Assembly: GCA_047967505.1 (NCBI GenBank)
Contig: CM106539.1
DNA from: Dipteris shenzhenensis
Lineage: Eukaryota > Polypodiophyta > Polypodiopsida > Gleicheniales
Strand: one strand, 5' to 3'
Length of the DNA stretch: 64,000 bases
The translations under genes and the position numbers were made by a program. The notes beneath the pieces were generated by a model that ran no database searches, was not told the DNA's origin, and saw nothing but the letters and a program-made list of their open reading frames with translations. Below, one piece after another: positions 1 to 12,072 of this stretch (its first letter is position 1; every line of letters begins with the position of its first letter).

Positions 1-218
1 CTTGTGGAGTCCTTGTCTCTATCCCTGCAATTATATCTGCTCATCTTCACTAGAGGTCCATTGCTCTCTCTCTCCCAGAGGTCCATTGCTCTCTCTCTCC
101 CCAGCTCTCTCCATTCTCTGTGCAAACTGTCTCTCCCCTTCTCTCTCATGGAAGCCCTCGCACTTTGGACCGTATGTTCTCTCTGGTGCAAAAACCAGTT
201 ATGTTTGAGTGATTCTAC

Positions 219-255
<37 letters not shown>

Positions 256-361
256 GATGACTTTCTCATACAGTAAGATTGAGCATGCATGCTTTGACGT
301 ATTGTCTTCTTGTGTTGTTCATTAATTTATGATCTACCATTGAAATACGGTTGTGCGTAGG
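1..361. other. CT-rich leader upstream of transposase-like pseudogene
   Basis: No gene of its own is seen here. The stretch is pyrimidine-rich, with a (CT)n run at about 221-254, followed by a short ATG-containing piece ending in a GTAAG donor-like site near 273. A TTGTGCGTAG acceptor-like site stands just before 361. It could be the 5' leader exon and first intron of the pseudogene that begins at 362, but that is inference from splice-like signals only. Confidence 0.35.
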
Positions 362-3300
362 ATGGAGAACTCCACACTAGAAGTGCCACACTATGAAGGG
401 AACTCGCTCAATGCACTGCCATAGCATTGCTCCAAAAGGAACATGAGACACTTGACATTGATAGTTTTGCGACATTTCAAGCATACCACAAAGAACTTGG
501 ACTTGAGAACGAAGGCTGACATTTTGTCTAAGGTTATAAAACATCCAGATATGCAAGAGGTTGTCGATGAGACAAATTTTCAAAGCCAGTCCATATCAAT
601 GGCAATAGTGGATAATCTAAAGACATCATTGAGTCTTCTGAAGAGTAGAAAGTACTGATAAGTTAGCTACAAAGAGAGAAGCTCTCCACATGATTGCTAA
701 CTAACACTTCAGCATTTAAAAAATATAGTGATAGCAAAGTAGCTAAAGCCCTTGGAATTCAAGCACGAAATCTGAAGAAACATCATGTGGACATAAAACA
801 AGCTTCCTTCAAATGGGCAGATGGAGGTCGAAAGCGTAGATAGGATTCCTTAAGTTGTGAGGTTGTTCAATGTATGCAATACATCTCGCCCATTTCTTGG
901 AGCTCATAGAGGTGCATCTTCCTTCTTTCAAGGAAGCCCAAGTTACACACTATTATTTGGCACTCTTTACAACAATATAATACTGAGATAATACTACTAG
1001 GGATAATATTAGTATTGTTCAGATGTTAAAGCTAATGTTTAACACTATAATAGACTCTATATGAAGCAAATTTAGCACTAAATCATAGAATCACAGTACT
1101 AAATACTACACCGGGGACTTAATATGTTTATAGTATAGACCATATTTTAGAAATCAATCCTAGGAATAAAGATAGGACAAAATAGTATTGTTTTCTCTTT
1201 TAAGTCAGTTGTTATGACTAAATAGAATACTCATTATGAATAAATAGTACTACTTAGTGTTAATTAGTAGTGTGTGATGTTTAAAATTGTTTGTATTAGA
1301 GAAGGACTTTGAGCGTAATCATTCTCTCCTTGCACTAACCCTGCTACTAGTTCTATTTAGTACTATCTAGTACTATCCCTTGCACTAACCCTGCTACTAG
1401 TACTATATAGTACTATTTAGATATTGTTCTCTTCCTTGCCTTAACTTTGCTACTACTACTACTAGTTCTATCTAGTATTATTTTGCAGTATTTTAGCACT
1501 ATTTAGTACTATGTAGCACTTAGTAACATTGAGCACTGAGTAAGTGCTATTTACTAAGTACTAATTAGGACTCAATAATTCTTAGTGCTTAGTAATATTA
1601 TCACTTAGTAAGTACTCTTCAATACTATCTAGCACTTAGTAATATTAGCACTTACTATTCAATACTAATAGCACTATATAGCACCTAGTAATATCACACT
1701 TATCATCTAGCACTTGCTATTTAGTACTAATAGTACTACAGATCAAGCATTTACTATTTTGTAATATTAGCACTTGCTATCCAGCACTTACTAATATTAA
1801 CACTTCCTATTTAATACTATCTATAGCACTTACTATTTAGTACTATCTAGCACTAGCAATATTAGCACTTACTAATATTACCACTTAATATTTAGTACTA
1901 ATAGTACTATCTAGCACCTAGTAATATTAGCACTTAATACTATATAGCACTTAGTAATATTAGCACTTACTAATATTAGCATTTACTTATAGTACTATCT
2001 AGCACTTAGTAATATTAGCACTTAGTAATAGTAGTAAACTAGCAGTTAGTAATATTCACACTTAGTACTATCTAGCATTTAGTAAAATATTTAGCACTTA
2101 GTACTATGTAAACATATTTAGTAATATCTAGCATTTACTATTTAGTACTATCTAGAATTTACAACAATACTTAGCACCTAGTACTATTTAGCATTTAGTA
2201 CTATCTAGCACTGACTGATATTTGATACTACTAGTAGCAGTTACGACAGTAATTGAGTGATAGAACTTAGAAAAATAATGATGGCTCTCTAAGTTTTAAA
2301 TAACTTAGTTTTTTTGTTTGTTGTCTAATACTAATTGTTGATGATTGATTTTGTAGGCAGAATTCTTCCTTAATTTCAAGGAGGAGCATCCTTCCATAGA
2401 TATTGGTTTCCGTTCTTTTCAGAATTTAAAGCCCTACTTCATTAAAAAACTGAAGGAAAGGAATACTTGTTGTTGTATTTACCATACAAGAATAGACTTG
2501 TTCTGACTAGCAGTGAATTCCATGAGGAAGAATATCACATTGTTGCATGGAGATATGTGTGATTGCTTATGCAAGGTTTGTAGGCCCCAAGGGGAGGACA
2601 TTTGTGTTACCCACACCAGAAATAGTTGTTCTTCTGTGTCTAAAATGTGGCATTCGGTAGTCTGTTCAAAGGAAGAGGATGCTGAATGGCACAAGCTTGA
2701 ATGCTTATTGCGCAAATGTGACAAGTGCCCACGACCGTTGTTTTGCCCATGTGAGTTGGATGATGCAAATGGTGCATTGATAAGATGGAATATGTATGAA
2801 TATGTCACCAAGGATATGGGAAAAGGTGATGCAAAGAAAATAATGAAATTCTTATACAAGGGGACTCCTGCATCCATCATCATCCCTCAATACTTGCAAC
2901 ACTTAAATGTGTCTATCACTCACAACTTCCGTAGTCACTGGCAACACTCTCAATTCAAAGAGTGCACCACAAATTTTCCTGATGATGTGCTGCTTTCAGT
3001 TGTTGACTTTGCAGAGAACTATACATTCAAAGTGTAGAATGAGGTTCAATCAATGTATTGGCATAATGACCAAGTGACCATCTTGGTTCATATTTGCTAT
3101 TGGAAGGAGACGAGCGAGATAAAAAAGCAATCCATCTTTTACATTTCAGATGACAAAGAACATGACACACTATTTGTGTAGTATTGCTTTATGCTCCACC
3201 ATCAATGGTTGGTGTCTAAAGGCTTGAAGTTTAAAAGACACTGGGTTTGGTCATAAGGGGCAGCATCTCAGTTCAAGGTTGCTCACCCATTTTACTTTGT

Positions 3301-4260
3301 TGCAAGGTAAGACATTGGACACTACCCCCTTATTTTCTACATCACGCTGAAGATGTTGCATATTTTAAAATGCAATATATCTGTTGTTTGTTATGCTAGC
3401 TATTATGCTTTGACTGGCATTTGGATGATGTGGAACTTTTTCAGAAGCCGGTCATCGCAAGGGAGAACATGATGGGGCAGGTGCAATCATAAAGCATGCA
3501 CTAACCCATTAGAAATTGCATGTAAATGGTGCAAAGCTACAAAATGCACAAGATGTGGATTGGTTGGCATGGAAGATGGGAGATGATTCTAAACAAAGGC
3601 TCTTCATAGAAGTAAAGGTTGGTGATGTTGACAAGTCTAAAGCATGGAACTACTAGACCATCAAAGGAAGTCGTTCAACACACTGCATATTGGGTTTTAG
3701 TAACAAAGATCCCACACAAGCCTTGTTTAGACATTTGTCGTGGTTTTGCTCATTTTGCATGGATGAAACATGGGATAAGTGGACCAATTTATCTCATGCA
3801 AGTCCATGGACCTTGAACAGGCTGGAGCCCATCAATGGACAGACTGCATCAGACATGGAGAAGGAATCTGCAACATATGCAATGGATAGAGACTAGCTAG
3901 CTGACATGCTTCAGATGGGTGACCATTTTGTAGTACTACAGTCCCCTACAAACGAAGATAATGAGGATTATTATGTGGTGCTATGCTCAAAATAAAAAAT
4001 AGTCCTCATAGAGCAAGAGACGGATGACTAGAGTAATGTCTTCAACATTGGAGATCAAGTGGTTTTTGGAATCTTTTATGCAAAAATCCCAAAATGCAAA
4101 AGCAGTTATGCATTACGAAAAGATGCACCTCCCGCTATAGTGCATGATGATGCAGTGTTGGCAATAAAGTTCCAAATGTTGCAAGCAAAGCACAAGGTTA
4201 AATGCTAGAGAACGGTGTATCATGTACCCCAGGAGGTGCACGAACGCGATTCTTGGCAAA
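362..4260 (+). pseudogene. Decayed transposase-like gene (DFAENY / ASQFK / GHRKGEHDG family)
   Basis: This is the relic of a DNA-transposase-like gene. A first coding block (362-840) opens with ATG but has an in-frame TAG at 422-424 and later stops. A second block starts after a TTTTGTAG acceptor at 2357. It carries a Cys-rich cluster (many CxxC pairs, 2440-2760), then DFAENY (3005-3022), ASQFK (about 3263-3277) and GHRKGEHDG (from 3450). A CxxC motif follows near 3745, and a C-terminal stretch near 3920 reads GDHFVVL. Widespread uncharacterised eukaryotic transposase-like proteins have this motif order (recalled, not searched); the spaced acidic residues suggest an RNase-H/DDE fold. The position expected to give SDG before ASQFK is now a TAA stop at 3254-3256. 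Multiple stops and frameshifts show it is dead. The intron between the blocks is filled with a TAGTACTA array. Confidence 0.6.
960..2280. repeat. Degenerate TAGTACTA / TAGCACTTAGTA array
   Basis: About 1.3 kb of irregularly repeated short words such as TAGTACTA, CTAGCACTTAGTA and ATATTAGCACTT. It lies inside the apparent intron of the transposase-like pseudogene. A related array in the opposite plus-strand orientation lies at 13615-14680 inside the convergent minus-strand gene, so both genes carry the repeat in the same sense relative to transcription. No open frame is present. Confidence 0.8.
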
Positions 4261-4424
4261 CATTTCTCTATAAGAACTGTTGCTGAGCATGTATTTTTGC
4301 AACGGCTCTTACATATTTTTGTGCGTGTTTTGTATTTTTAGCTGCCCCTTTGGGGGCTGCTTTTTGTAATACAAAGGCATCTTGTTTCTCTCGAGGATGC
4401 TCTGCAGTGAGGAACTTTAAAAAT

Positions 4425-4651
4425 TTTTAGTACTATTAGTTTCAATTGTGTACTATTATATTATTACTATTTAGGTACTACTGTCATATCATACTATTAG
4501 CCTTATTTTTTAGTGATTGTGTACTATTGTAGTAATCTTTGTAGTTCATATTAAGTTTGTTCTACTATCATATCATACTACTTATTACTATTTGGTTAGT
4601 ACTATTTAGTACTATGTACTACTATCTTAAGTAACTCATCTGTTGTTAATT

Positions 4652-4694
<43 letters not shown>

Positions 4695-4811
4695 CAAAGA
4701 GAGAGAGAGAGAACCATTGTACTACTGTCATATCATGGTACTTAGTACTATTTGGTTAGTACTATGTGATACTATGTAGTACTATATTGAGTAGCACATT
4801 TGCTATCAATT

Positions 4812-4907
<96 letters not shown>

Positions 4908-4910
4908 AAT
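4425..4910. repeat. TAGTACTA-type repeats with two (GA)n microsatellites
   Basis: Short TAGTACTA words resume here and are interrupted by (GA)n runs at about 4651-4710 and 4811-4904. The segment lies just past the end of the transposase-like pseudogene. The Ser/Leu reading frame on the minus strand is a by-product of the GA run. Confidence 0.85.
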
Positions 4911-5370
4911 TGTACTACTGTCATATCATATTTTTGTAATGTTGTTCCTCTTTTTAATATATTGCACTTATAATTCAGAATGAGCCATACAAAATCAAAA
5001 GGAGCCATATAAAATCATAATGAGACATATAGAATCAGTCATATGACATTACGGAGCCCAAACAGCTTGGATACAACAGCTTTGCGCTGCACTCCACACA
5101 CCCCAATATATGACCCAGTTGAGATTGGATACATACAGTAGCGCTGCACTCGACACACCCCAATATACTATGTTCTAGGAAGGAATGACCCTAGAACATA
5201 GGAGTTTTTGGCCCTTCTTCCTCAACATCCTCGTCAGTAGCCAACCCGAGGGACTATCGTCTTAGACATCCGAAGTTGCTATTTCTTTTGGGCCATACCC
5301 TGCATCTATAAGGTCTCTAAAGATGTTATCAGCCCTTTTTGCAATTCCATCTTGTAGCTCTAGAGTAGAA

Positions 5371-5375
5371 GAGTG
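5371..5375. repeat. Target-site duplication GAGTG (left)
   Basis: GAGTG directly precedes the left LTR and recurs at 10642-10646 directly after the right LTR. Five bases is the usual length for Ty1/copia. Choosing this boundary also aligns the LTR starts without a gap (TCTTAGATATC at left, TGTTAGATATC at right), implying a TG to TC change at the left terminus. Confidence 0.85.
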
Positions 5376-6077
5376 TCTTAGATATCAATGCTCCACTCTC
5401 GTGGGAACCAGCTAACTCTACTTGTAAGCCCCTCATATCAGGAGAAGGCATTTGAGTAGCTCAGTTATTTGGTAGGTCATGGTTTGGACACTAGATGGTG
5501 GCCATGTGTCGCCTGATGCAGACCACCAACTAGGCTACATGCAAGTGTGGGAAGGCCTCGGGAAGGCATCCCTTGACTAACCCCACTGAGGGTAGACGGA
5601 GCATTTCTCAGGGCAGCCCACTCTCAGGTTGCGAGGCCCGTTTGGAGCCTCAGATGATCTCGGATGGCTCTGGGCCGAACGGAGACCATAGGCTAGTTGC
5701 TCTGTTTTGCGCACTGATTCTATCATATGGTCGGTGGCCTATTTCGGGACTGACCCCCAGTCGACTGTTTTGGGTGGACTGGGTCGGTCACCCAATTGAG
5801 CCTAACCGACTACAACTGGTGGCTATATAAGAGCAAGCCCGTGAAGCCCATCTCATCGCTGGCTATAGCAACCCTGATTCCTTAGCATCCAGCCTCCATC
5901 TTCTACCAGAATGCCATCGAAGCTTCTTTCACAGGAGCACATGGTTGGGAGGCAACGCCATCTATTGTATTAGTTCTATAATAATCAAAATTTTAATTCT
6001 CCATACTATCTTGTTTTCTCTCTTGCATACGAGATCCTATTATCTATTGAGCACAGACGTTGTATTATTTTCTTACA
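5376..6077 (+). repeat. 5' LTR of copia element 1
   Basis: The left LTR matches 9909-10641 along its length, including the shared blocks TAACTCTACTTGTAAGCCCC and TGTATTATTTTCTTACA. The first two bases are TC instead of TG. A TATATAA box lies at 5824-5830. The end CTTACA is followed directly by the primer-binding region. Confidence 0.92.
5824..5830 (+). promoter_or_regulatory. LTR TATA box
   Basis: TATATAA lies in the right part of the LTR and is conserved at 10382-10388 in the other LTR, about 250 bp before the LTR end. That position fits the U3 promoter of a plant copia LTR. No transcription data are available. Confidence 0.6.
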
Positions 6078-6090
6078 TGGTATCTGTTCT
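6078..6090 (+). promoter_or_regulatory. Primer-binding site (Met-tRNA type)
   Basis: TGGTATCTGTTCT begins directly after the LTR. The first seven bases match TGGTATC, the usual start of the initiator Met-tRNA primer site of plant copia elements. The rest has diverged. Confidence 0.65.
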
Positions 6091-6146
6091 TGGACTCCAA
6101 CAAGAAGATTTGGTAGTGTGTTTCTGTTTGCAAGTAGATTGTAAAG

Positions 6147-9100
6147 ATGGCCCAGCCCATAAGACTGCGAATCGCACCATTCGGTGAAAGTAAAAAGTTG
6201 GATGGCTCTAACTATCCACTCTAGAAGTTCAAGATGAAGACCATCCTAAGCGCATACGAGCTTTGGGACACTGCTATTGGGGTGGACATGAGGCCGGTTG
6301 TGAGACCAGATTCAACCAATGCAGGACAACAGATAGTACCAACTGCGGATGAGATTCTCATGTGGACAAGAAGAAATGCAGATGCGTTGTGTTCTATTGT
6401 CTGCAGTGTTAGTGATTCCATCATGGCATTAATTCAACATGTCACCACAGCGGAGGAGGCATGGATGGTTTTGAAAAATTAGTACGAGACCATATATCAG
6501 ACACGGATTCAGAATCTAGAGACTCAACTCGTGAACGAGAAGTTGTCTGAGTCTGAAGTAGCAGAAAAGTTCATCACCAAGGTGAAGAATCTGTGCGATC
6601 AGATGACTGCGATTGGCATCACCATCACTAGCGAGAATCTAGCACGAAGGTGCATACAGATTCTCCCACCAAAGTATGACGGTCTTGTTACGGCGCTGAA
6701 TACGCAAAACAGAAATCCGCCCCTCAACTTTGAGGATTTTAGTGCGATGCTTCTGGAGGACGAGATGCGTCAAAAGATGAGGACTAGAGAAGATTTGGCT
6801 TTCTGGATCAGATCAAATAAAGTAAGGGTAAGGACTCTAGTAACCCATCTTCTTCTAATGATAAAAAGAGAAAGAAGAAGATCAAGTGCTTCCATTGCAA
6901 CAAGGCAGGGCACAAGCAGAATGAGTGCCAAAAGAAGATTGTAGATGAGAAGAACAGAGTAATGAAAGAGTCTAGCAATAGCACGCAGGTAGCACCAATA
7001 GAGATGTTCATAGCAATTGAGGAGATTTGCATGGAGGCAATTCATGTACTTGCAGATGAACCTTGGATCATTGACAGTGGTGCGTCGTGCCACATGACTA
7101 GTCGGAAGGATTGGTATACCTCTCTACAGCCGATAGGGAATGACATCCTGGTAGCAGTCGGCAATGATGCAAAATGTCCAGCAAAGGAAAAGGTATGATT
7201 GCTCTCAAGTCAGATGGAGTTGTAAAATAGTTATCCGCCGATGTTCTTTATGTGCCAGATATTAAGAGGAACTTGTTGTCTGTTTCTACAATCATGGATC
7301 GGGACCTCAAAGTTCAATTCGATAAGAATGGTGCACAGATCCTGGATCTTCAAGAAAGGTTGTTGGTAAAGGTACATGGTGCAACAACATTTACAAACTC
7401 TCAGCTTTTAGTGCTCGAGCAGATGTGAAGAACACTAAGCTATGGCATGAGAGGTTTGGTCATCTAAACCTTAGTTCTTTGAAGGAGATGCATAAAAGTA
7501 GAATGATTGTAGACCTACCAGAAATTTCAGATCTGCCCAATGTATGTGAAGCTTGCATGATAGGCAAGTAGCATCGGCAACCCTTTCCTAAAGAGGCCAG
7601 TAGGGCAAAGGCTCCTCTAGAGATCATTCACATGGACCTCTACAGAAAGATGGAGATAGAAGCTTTGGGTGGTTCCTACTACATGATGCTGATCGACGAC
7701 TACAATAGAAGGATATGGATATACTTCCTGAAGACTAAAGACAAGGCTTTTAGTAGGTTCAAGGAATGGCATGTAATGGTCAAGAAAGAAACGGGAAGGA
7801 AGGTGAAGAAGTTGAGATCAGACAGAGGTGGAGAGTTCACATCAACTGAATTCGAAAAGTCACGAAATCAAGAGGCAAAAACCCCCGCCACATACATCAC
7901 AGCAAAATGGAGTAGCAAAATGCAAGATGCGCGTCATCTACGAAATGGGCCGGAGTATGATGAGAGGGAAAGATTTGCCAAAGACTTTCTGGGCTGAAGC
8001 ATGTAACACTACAGTTTACATCCTGAATCATAGCTACACAAAGGCTGTGAACGGGATCACTCCACTACAAGCCTTTTTTGGTAAGAAACCTTCAGCTGCA
8101 CATTTCACAGTTTTTGGATGTGACTGTTTTGTGCATGTCCCTGATGCTACCAGGACCAAATAGGAACTGAAGAGTCGAAAGTGTATTTTCTTGGGCTACA
8201 GTGAAGAGGCGAAGGGTTACCATCTCTGTAACCTTGTTACCAAGAAGGTAATTGTAAGTCGCGATGTGGTCTTCTCAGAACAGCCACATCAATTGGAGGA
8301 GGATGCTTCCTTCCTAGACAACCAGGACTAGGATATCCATCTAGTACCACCACCAATAGCAGACCAAACTCCCCCAATGGTGCTTGGGAGGATTCAAGAC
8401 AAAGAAGATGAAGAAGAGCCTGTAGAACCACAATGGCAACGGCCATTCCCGAAGTGGGTAAAGCAACTTTTGGACAGTAGAGAACCTCCAACCATTGAGG
8501 AGGAACCATCCAAACACCGCGGGTCTAAGAGATTAGAGGAGCAAAGAAGGGCTCGGCTCATGGCAAAAGGATTTGCACAGGTACATGGTTTTGATTATCA
8601 AGATACTTTTGCTCCCACAGCTCAACTAACCCACAATTCGCAGTGTTTTGGCTTTAGCTGCCCAGGAAAGTTGTCTTGTGTTTCAGATGGATGTGAAATC
8701 CGCCTTTCTGAATGGAGATCTCAAGGAGGAGGTATACATGGAACAACCACTAGGTTTTGAGATCCCCGGTTCAGAAGGTAGAGTTTGCAAATTGGAGAAG
8801 GCACTTTACGAGCTGAAACAGGCCCCACGAGTGTGGTACCAGCAAATTGATGCCTACTTTCTGCAAAATAGGTTCAGGAAGAGCCCATCTGATGCAAATT
8901 TGTATATCTTCAGAGAAGGAGGCAGGCGTATGATCGTGGTCCTTTATGTGGACGACCTTGTCATAATAGGAAACCATGAAGAGAAGATCTCGCAGATGAA
9001 GTATTTGCCAAGAAGAGAGTTTGAAATGATTGATGCATTTCTGTTTGGGGATTGAAGTTTGGTAGGAGCTGAAATAGATCTTCATTTCATAGTTGAAGTA

Positions 9101-9878
9101 TGCTGGGGAGATATTGAAGGCATTTGGCATGGCTGAGTGCAAGACAGTTGGTACCCCTATGGAGGTTGATGCGAAGCTCTCAAATGAGGATTCATCACCA
9201 CTAGTGGACGAAGCGAAGTACAGAAGGCTTGTGGGCAGCTTGATTTACCTGTGCAACACACAGCCAGACATCAGTTTTGTGACTGGTGTACTAAGCGAGT
9301 TTTCCAATAAGCCCCAAGAGAACCATGGGAGGGCAGGGGGATGCGGGTGCTGAAATACATCAAAGGCACACTTGATTATGGCATCACCTATACCAAGGGC
9401 AACATCTTGATCGGATTCTGTGACTCGGATTGGGGCAAGAGACGTGGACAGTAGGAGATCAGTGATAGGGTACTATGTCTCACTTGGATCTGGAGTTGTG
9501 TCATCGGTCAACTAGAAGCAACCCACAGTTGCTCTTTCTTCTACCGAGGCCGAGTACAAATCTGCATGCTTTGCTTCTTGCGAGGCAGTGTGGTTGAGGA
9601 GGATTTTGGGGGACATGGGTGCAATGCAGAAAAAGCCTACGCAATTATCATGTGACAATCAGAGTTGCATGGCGATTGCAAAGAACCCAGATTTCCACGC
9701 TTGCACAAAACACATTGAGATTCAATATCACTTTGTATGCGAGCTCATCATGGATGGAGAGGTCAACTTGGTGTACTGTCTGACTATAGAGAATGCTATG
9801 GACATCTTCACAAGGGCTCTTGGAAGAGACTTGTTGGAGAGGCATCTTCATCGACTTGGCATTGGGCCAAAAAAGTAA
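6147..9878 (+). pseudogene. copia gag-pol polyprotein relic
   Basis: Gag begins at ATG 6147 (MAQPIRLRIAPFGESKKLDG) and has in-frame TAG codons at 6222 and 6480. A zinc knuckle CX2CX4HX4C is at 6887-6928 (CFHCNKAGHKQNEC), after a frameshift. The protease motif DSGASCHM begins at 7073. Integrase keeps an HH-CC zinc region with a TAG beside it near 7570 and the catalytic-region strings IDDY and SDRGGEF (7690-7840). Reverse transcriptase keeps [11 protein letters not shown] and YVDDLVI (8690-8965). RNase H ends with CDNQSCMA and HIEIQYHF (9650-9735). At least five frame breaks are needed to read through, so no functional polyprotein can be made. Confidence 0.9.
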
Positions 9879-9899
9879 GTTCACTTGTGGGTGGACATT

Positions 9900-9908
9900 G
9901 AGGGGGGG
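9900..9908 (+). promoter_or_regulatory. Polypurine tract of copia element 1
   Basis: GAGGGGGGG lies directly before the TG that opens the right LTR, the position where plus-strand DNA synthesis is primed in LTR elements. Confidence 0.85.
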
Positions 9909-10641
9909 TGTTAGATATCAGTGCTCCACTCTCATGTAACTATGCAGGAACAAGTTAACTCTACTTGTAAGCCCCCCATATGAGGAGAAGGCATTTGAGT
10001 AGCTCGGTTATCTGATAGTCTTGGTTTGGACACCAGATGGGGGCCATGTATGGCTTGATGGCTGGATGGCTTTAGATAGAGTTGGAACACTGCCAACTAG
10101 GCCACATGCAAGTGTGGGAAGGCATCCCTTGATTGACTGCACTGAGGGTAGATGGAGCATTTCTTGGGGCAGCCCCCACTCTTGGGTTTCCGGGCTCATT
10201 TAGAGCCTTAGATGATCCCAAATGGCTTTGAGCCGAACGGCGACTGTAGGTTAGCTGCTCTGTTTTGTGCACCGGTTCTATCGTATGGTCAGTGGCCTAT
10301 TTTGGGATCGACCCCCCGTCGACCGTTTTGGGCGGACTGGGTCGGTCACCCAATTGAGCCTAACCGACTGAGACTGGTGGCTATATAAGAGCAAGCCCGT
10401 GAAGCCCATCTCATCACTGGCTATAGCAACCTTGATTGCTTAGCATCCAGCCTCCATCTTCTACTGTTTCCAGCATGCCGTCGAAGCTTCTTTCATAGGA
10501 CTGCATGGTTGGGAGGCAACGCCATCTATTGTATTAGTTCTATAGTAATCAAATTTTTGATTCTCCATACTATCTTATTTTCTCTCTTGCGTACGAGATC
10601 CTGTTATCTGTTCAGCATAGACGTTGTATTATTTTCTTACA
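9909..10641 (+). repeat. 3' LTR of copia element 1
   Basis: It opens with TGTTAGATATC and ends with CTTACA, and matches the left LTR with scattered differences, including extra sequence near 10050-10095. TATATAA is at 10382-10388. GAGTG follows at 10642-10646. Confidence 0.93.
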
Positions 10642-10646
10642 GAGTG
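10642..10646. repeat. Target-site duplication GAGTG (right)
   Basis: Right partner of 5371-5375. Removing one copy plus the element joins the flanks into a continuous minus-strand reading frame. Confidence 0.85.
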
Positions 10647-11625
10647 TACAACTCTATTACACATTGATGGATTTGTAATGCTAGTCAAAAAGAGCCAACT
10701 GTATGAGCACCATAACAGACATGACCCATGATTCCTTAGCTTAGACCTGACTAACATTTAGTATTATTTTATCCAAAACCAAAATTGGTACTATATGGTT
10801 GAGCAAAAAATACCATAAAAGATAACATATAAAAAAGGACCATATATTTTATTGCATTGACATTGGCTATTTATGCATTGGTTAAAACAATGGCTCACCT
10901 AGTACTTTTATCAGCAAACACTAGTACCAATTTACAGCACCAATACCATGTAAGAACACTAGTACATTTATCAGCTCACCATTAATTTTATCAGCAAAGT
11001 AACCATCAAAGTCTATATTACAAAGTAACCAGTACAAGTCTGTATTTAGAAAGTAACAACATCTATATTCATCAATGTACAAGTCCTTTACAATCTGGCC
11101 TTCAAGGCCTAGTGTATGGTGGGTATTGGTTTACATAAGGATTATGCCTAAGAATCTATTGGCACATCTCATGTGGAAGGTCTGCTATTCTGTGTTGGAT
11201 GATAAACCAGTCCGTGGGATTTGGATCTTCAATTAATAGTGAAATGACAGCATCAACACACCCCATGTCAGCATAATTTGTAGAAAAGACTTCAAATAAT
11301 TTGGCTGGATGCTCACCACGGGCAGCTGCAATGCGCTCAATCACATGGCCTTCATAAGGGTATCTCATTGTAAAGGTAGGAACACTTTCTCTGGCATTTG
11401 CTAAATCCAATAAGTATGGGAGCAACTGATCTGATAGCTCATCATCATTAGGATCTCTGTCATAGGCGAAAGGAGTTATGCAGGAACCGGTTGGATTTAA
11501 TACTGCTTTCAAAGGAGTGTCGTTAGCCAGGAGGGTGTTCATGGGATCATAGTTAATGTCATGTGCAGCCAATGCACTAAATGGCTTAAGCAGACACATC
11601 TCATCCAGTCCTCACCTAGAAGCAA

Positions 11626-12072
11626 CCCGGGGGATTCACTCTTCATTAAAAGGGGATGTCACCTGCGTGCATGAACTTCAAGAAAACCCCCTATTTAAGA
11701 TCCACGTAGGATGATAAAACACCCCTATTTAAGCTTATAAGATACCACCAAAATTCCATTATGTCCCCCCCTTTCCTTAAATCTACATTCTTTCTCAAGC
11801 ATTTAGATTACACAATAAGCAAATTTAGGTTACTTTCCCTATCACTATTTAAAACCATACACAAAATCAAACTTGTTTGGACTAGTTACCCAAGGTAACC
11901 TATATTATGTCCCCCCTTCTTAAATATGACATGGTCCCCCTAGCTTAAATTCAATATTGGGGAAAACAAAAGGGCCCCCACCCCTAATGTATAAGCTTAT
12001 GCCTCATTTCAAAAAAACCCCCTATTGTACACTCACGTGATATCATAAGTTTCCCCCTGTGAATCCCCTGGG
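11626..12072. mobile_element. Non-autonomous DNA transposon (MITE), hAT- or MULE-like
   Basis: The 447-bp insert has terminal inverted repeats: CCCGGGGGATTCAC at the left end and GTGAATCCCCTGGG at the right, 13 of 14 matching. It is flanked by AGAAGCAA at 11618-11625 and 12073-12080. The duplication is 8 bp, or 9 if the adjacent C is counted; 8 suggests hAT and 9 suggests Mutator-like. The inside is AT-rich with runs of C/G next to both ends and no open frame. It interrupts the minus-strand pseudogene between two coding-like pieces. Confidence 0.8.

Larger units (their letters stand above)
5376..10641 (+). mobile_element. Ty1/copia LTR retrotransposon, decayed full-length copy
   Basis: This 5.27-kb element has both LTRs, a primer-binding region, gag-pol relics in gag, protease, integrase, RT, RNase H order (the copia order), a purine tract and a GAGTG target duplication. 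It sits in an exon of the minus-strand pseudogene. The LTRs differ by many substitutions and indels (702 versus 733 bp), and the coding region has numerous stops and frameshifts, so the insertion is old and inactive. Confidence 0.93.
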
